Part shown: piece after piece, positions 3,232 to 6,015 of the stretch
Numbering within the stretch: the stretch's first letter is position 1
How the letters are laid out: the number at the start of each line of letters is the position of its first letter
From: Sulfurimonas sp.
GTDB lineage: Bacteria; Campylobacterota; Campylobacteria; Campylobacterales; Sulfurimonadaceae
Direction: 5' to 3'
Length of the DNA stretch: 6,015 nt
NCBI GenBank assembly: GCA_027047745.1
Contig: JALTUB010000159.1
Location: forward strand, 1-6,015
Made by a program: the position numbers and the translations under genes
Notes under the pieces: generated by a model
Told to the model about the DNA's origin: nothing
Database searches by the model: none
The model's input: the letters and a program-made list of their open reading frames with translations, nothing else

Positions 3232-6015
3232 GCTTAAGAGTAAAGGCATTATCTCAAGTATTATCAGATATAGAATTAGCAAGACTACTTTATAGTATGA
3301 ATAAACATAGAGGAGTTACTTATGATGATATTGATGAGGTTAGAGAGGGTTCAACAGCTTCTTTGACTCCAGACCAAAAAGAACTAAAAGCTGGGATAAA
3401 AAGATACACAGAAGAGTTTAAGGGTTATTTGACAGTTGGAGAGTATTTAAAAACGAAGCATAGTAATAAATTTAGAAATACGGACAAAAAAACAAAAAAC
3501 AAGAAAAATACTAAAGATTATCTCTTCTCTGTTCCTAGAGATGACCTAAAATCAGAAATAGAAATAATATTTGAAAAACAAAGAGAGCTTGGTAGTTCTA
3601 TTGCATCTAAAGAGCTTCAAGATGAGTATATAGAGTCTTTTTTGTGGGAAAAAGCATCTCCAAAATATGACAAGCTTGTAGCCCCTTGCATTTACAACCA
3701 CAACGAAATATCAGCAAATAAAAATCATTTTACCTCAGCGTTATACATTGCCCTTGAAAAGTTATACAATATAAGATATAAACAAAAAGATGACAAAGAT
3801 TATCAAGCTTTTGCAATGACTCAAATGTTAGAAGTTTTAAACAATAGCTTTACAAAGAAAAAAGGTATATCTTATAAAGATGTTATAAAGATATTAGATT
3901 TAAAAAATGTTGAGTTTAAAGGTGTGTTTGATGAAGAAAATATAGTGACCAATTTTGAGACTTTTGTTCGTATAAAAGAGATTTTCAATCTTAATACAAA
4001 TCCATTAGAAGATTTGAAGAAGAAAGATAGTTTTATCCGAAACGATTTAACAGGTATTATAAATATTCTTGCTTATGAAACAAAAGATAGTTTAAAGCGA
4101 GAAGAATTAAACAAATTGTCTATTTCAGATGAACAGATTGAGGAATTATTAAAGATTAAAATTAGAGGGCATCTATCTTACTCTCTTGGCGTTATTGATA
4201 AACTTTGTATTTATATGCTCGATGGTAATAACCCACACGATTCTAAACAAAAAATAGAAGATGAATATGGTTTAAAGAGTATAGAAAAACAATCATTCCT
4301 GCCCCCTATTTTGAATACCGATTTTCCTTTGAAAAATAATCATGTAGTATTAAGAGCATTAACACAGGTAAGAACTGTTATCAATGATATACTTAAATAC
4401 TACAGAGAGAAAACTAACAATCCATATTGGACTTTTGATATTGTGACGATTGAACTAGCTAGAGAGATGAATAGTAAAAAACAAATATCATCTATAAATA
4501 AAGCAATCTCTCAAAATACAAAGGCAAATGAAGACGCTATAAAATTCTGTGAAAAACATAATGTTATCAACCCTAACCAAACACAGATATTAAAAGCTAA
4601 GTTATGGAAACTCCAAAATGGTATTGACCCTTATATTTGGATAAAAAATGATGAGAATGCAAATGTTGATAGTTATACGCTTGGGAGAATAAAAGCAGAA
4701 AAACTTTTTGATGATGGGTATTGTGAAATAGAACATACTCTTCCATACGCAAGAAGCTTAGATGATTCTCAAAGTAATAAAGTTCTAGTTAAAACAGAAA
4801 CTAATCAAAACAAGGGAGATAAAACTCCTTATGAGTGGTTAAGTAAAGATGAATTTGATAAGTTTGAAAAATACTTAAGGGAGAAAAAAAACTATCTCTC
4901 TTATGGAGAGGCTAGAATAAGAAAACTGTTAAATAAAGATTTCAGAGGAGTGGATGGTTTCACACAAAAAGATATAGTAAATACTCAAATAATCTCAAAA
5001 TATGCAGGACTGTATATACAAAACCATCTGCAATTTTGGGACAATCCAAGCTTTGATGGAAAAAGGCGTATATTTGCCAATAATGGTAAGATTACGACTA
5101 TCTTAAGAAAGTCTTGGGCTATTGGTAAGAAAAACCGTGATACGCACCTTCATCATGCAGAAGATGCAATACTTGTTGCTTGTAGTACACCATCTCTTAT
5201 AAAAAATATAGCTACATTTATCAACATACAAACACAACTAACGAGTGGAAAATTAACTTTTAAAAAGTTTGATTTTGTGCTAAGAAATCATAAAGCATTA
5301 AAGGAACACATATTAGAGTCCTTAATGAGAGATAATTTTGATATAGCTACGCTAGACACTAGAAACAATACAGAACTAAAAGAATTTGTATCTAAAATTT
5401 TTAAAACAATAGCAGACAAAAACTATCCTTATGATGGTTTTAGAGATGATTTTAAAAAGTCCATAAAAGAAGCTCCCGTAACACATTTTGTGAAACATAA
5501 AACGAATGGCTCTATACATCTACAAACAATCTCGAAAATCACTGATAAGCCAAAAAAAGGTGTAAACATAAGAGGTGGGATAGCTGGAAATGATGAATAT
5601 ATAAGATGTGATGTTTTTAAAATAACAAATGATAAAAACAAAGTACATTATGATTTTGTGGTATTAACCGCTATCAATAAAGGTAAAAGTGTTGAAGACT
5701 TACCTACTCCTATATTAAAAGAAAATGAAAAAGCTTTATTTATGTTTAGTGTATTTAAAAATGAGTTGCTATCGTATTCACTAAAAGACAAAACACAAAT
5801 AAAAGCAAATTTTGTAAAGATAAAGGTTTCAGTGGTAGTGAGAGAACCAAAAAATATAGAAGATGAATTTTTTAAGAAACAGATAAAGTCAATATACTCA
5901 AGCTTTAATAAAACTGATGATGTTTTAGATATAAAGAGCATCATGGAAGATGCAGAGGTGCAAAAATGTTTAAAGTTATCATTAGAAAAAGTATCAAAAC
6001 TAACTTCACAAATAG
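3153..6015 (+). CDS. Main Cas9 reading frame (REC, RuvC-II, HNH, RuvC-III, PAM-interacting region), open at the window end
   Basis: This frame opens after TAA at 3150-3152 and has no stop to the last base. Numbering follows the joined protein. REC begins with LSLRVKAL (129-136) and NKHRGV (153-158), matching ELRFRAL and AKRRGY of C. jejuni Cas9. VVLRAL (501-506) leads to RuvC-II VTIELAREM with E537. HNH has YCEIEHTLPYARSLDDS with H631 and then N645. RuvC-III has HLHHAEDAI with H771 and D774. EYIRCDVFK (918-926) starts the C-terminal PAM-interacting core, resembling MFRVDIFK of C. jejuni. The final residues, SLEKVSKLTSQI, align with the last 15-20 residues of that protein, so little is missing. 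Its first ATG is at 3297, with no ribosome binding site, so independent translation is unlikely. Confidence 0.88.
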   Translation, partial: MEKKHLFYIKTAEFLFYKKSNHQDILSLRVKALSQVLSDIELARLLYSMNKHRGVTYDDIDEVREGSTASLTPDQKELKAGIKRYTEEFKGYLTVGEYLKTKHSNKFRNTDKKTKNKKNTKDYLFSVPRDDLKSEIEIIFEKQRELGSSIASKELQDEYIESFLWEKASPKYDKLVAPCIYNHNEISANKNHFTSALYIALEKLYNIRYKQKDDKDYQAFAMTQMLEVLNNSFTKKKGISYKDVIKILDLKNVEFKGVFDEENIVTNFETFVRIKEIFNLNTNPLEDLKKKDSFIRNDLTGIINILAYETKDSLKREELNKLSISDEQIEELLKIKIRGHLSYSLGVIDKLCIYMLDGNNPHDSKQKIEDEYGLKSIEKQSFLPPILNTDFPLKNNHVVLRALTQVRTVINDILKYYREKTNNPYWTFDIVTIELAREMNSKKQISSINKAISQNTKANEDAIKFCEKHNVINPNQTQILKAKLWKLQNGIDPYIWIKNDENANVDSYTLGRIKAEKLFDDGYCEIEHTLPYARSLDDSQSNKVLVKTETNQNKGDKTPYEWLSKDEFDKFEKYLREKKNYLSYGEARIRKLLNKDFRGVDGFTQKDIVNTQIISKYAGLYIQNHLQFWDNPSFDGKRRIFANNGKITTILRKSWAIGKKNRDTHLHHAEDAILVACSTPSLIKNIATFINIQTQLTSGKLTFKKFDFVLRNHKALKEHILESLMRDNFDIATLDTRNNTELKEFVSKIFKTIADKNYPYDGFRDDFKKSIKEAPVTHFVKHKTNGSIHLQTISKITDKPKKGVNIRGGIAGNDEYIRCDVFKITNDKNKVHYDFVVLTAINKGKSVEDLPTPILKENEKALFMFSVFKNELLSYSLKDKTQIKANFVKIKVSVVVREPKNIEDEFFKKQIKSIYSSFNKTDDVLDIKSIMEDAEVQKCLKLSLEKVSKLTSQI
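3157..3165 (+). other. A8 homopolymer and slippery heptamer at the cas9 frameshift
   Basis: Eight A's (3157-3164) are followed by C. In the upstream frame the codons are AAA AAA AAC, so 3159-3165 reads A-AAA-AAC, the canonical X-XXY-YYZ form for -1 slippage, exactly in phase. A -1 shift, or one extra A in the DNA or RNA, enters the main Cas9 frame as KKKHLFYIK. There is no upstream Shine-Dalgarno-like stimulator and no G+C-rich downstream stem, so a dnaX-style signal is incomplete. Confidence 0.6.
3167..3204 (+). repeat. Pair of 11-bp direct repeats just after the frameshift tract
   Basis: TCTTTTTTATA occurs at 3167-3177 and again at 3194-3204, 27 bp (nine codons) apart. In the main Cas9 frame each copy encodes LFY. 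The second copy runs into A6 and forms the A-T palindrome TTTTTTATAAAAAA (3196-3209). These tracts are alternative places where an indel could have happened. Confidence 0.5.

Larger units (their letters stand above)
2845..6015 (+). pseudogene. cas9: Type II-C-like cas9, split by a one-base frameshift and cut by the window end
   Basis: Cas9 is the RNA-guided DNA endonuclease of type II CRISPR systems, cutting the two DNA strands with its RuvC and HNH sites. The gene is read in two frames: from ATG 2845 to about 3162, then one base back from 3162 to the window end. The frames overlap openly between 3153 and 3228, and the A8 tract at 3157-3164 is the likely join. The joined protein has at least 1057 residues and is incomplete at the C-terminus; C. 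jejuni Cas9 has 984. Residues found: RuvC D11, E537, H771 and D774; HNH H631 and N645. Motif order and the short REC lobe match type II-C. It has its own promoter. The 2.85 kb after the shift has no stop codon, which argues against long-standing decay. It could be a sequencing error, a phase variant, slippage-expressed, or newly dead. No cas1, cas2 or repeats are in view. Confidence 0.85.

Noticed and set aside
3297..3299. ATG at 3297 as a separate start for a free-standing C-terminal Cas9.
   Set aside because: There is no ribosome binding site, and it falls within the conserved REC motif just before NKHRG, so it is an internal methionine of the full protein.
2676..6015. CRISPR repeat-spacer array near cas9.
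   Set aside because: No regularly spaced repeats of 30-40 bp were seen anywhere. The only direct repeat noted is the 11-bp T-rich pair at 3167-3204.

Overview
This A+T-rich window looks like chromosomal DNA of a Campylobacterota bacterium (Epsilonproteobacteria), probably a Sulfurimonas- or Sulfurovum-like lineage. The grounds are low G+C, heavy use of AGA/ATA/TTA codons, T-rich tracts just upstream of TATAAT boxes instead of clear -35 elements, a flavin-dependent thymidylate synthase, and a Cas9 whose motifs align best (from memory) with the Campylobacter jejuni type II-C enzyme. The genus is inferred, not shown.

Layout, all genes on the + strand. Bases 1-33 may be the last codons of an upstream gene. 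An extended -10 promoter (49-57) leads into mntA (nucleotidyltransferase antitoxin, 87-401) and hepT (HEPN RNase toxin, 394-756), which overlap by 8 nt and form a complete MntA/HepT (type VII) toxin-antitoxin pair. Five to eight bases later come thyX (about 765-1598), a small exported protein of unknown function (1607-1840) and argB (1824-2675). These are packed end to end, so one transcript could carry all five genes. A 169-bp intergenic region (2676-2844) holds a weak terminator candidate for argB, a promoter-like sequence on the minus strand, and the promoter of cas9.

From 2845 to the window edge lies a type II-C-like cas9. It is read in two frames. Codons 1-106 (RuvC-I and bridge helix) are in the frame of the ATG at 2845. 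Everything after an 8-A tract (3157-3164) is one base back and stays open, with no stop, to the last base. Joining the two frames at the tract gives at least 1057 residues with all expected RuvC and HNH catalytic residues, so the frameshift is either very recent, a sequencing error, or bypassed in the cell. The C-terminal end, cas1/cas2, the CRISPR array and a proven tracrRNA are not in the window.

The window therefore has two immunity or stress modules (MntA/HepT and Cas9) flanking a housekeeping block for dTMP and arginine synthesis. The points most worth a second look are the in-phase A-AAA-AAC heptamer at the cas9 frameshift, the unusual HNH and bridge-helix sequences of this Cas9, and the promoter-like sequences in the argB-cas9 gap.
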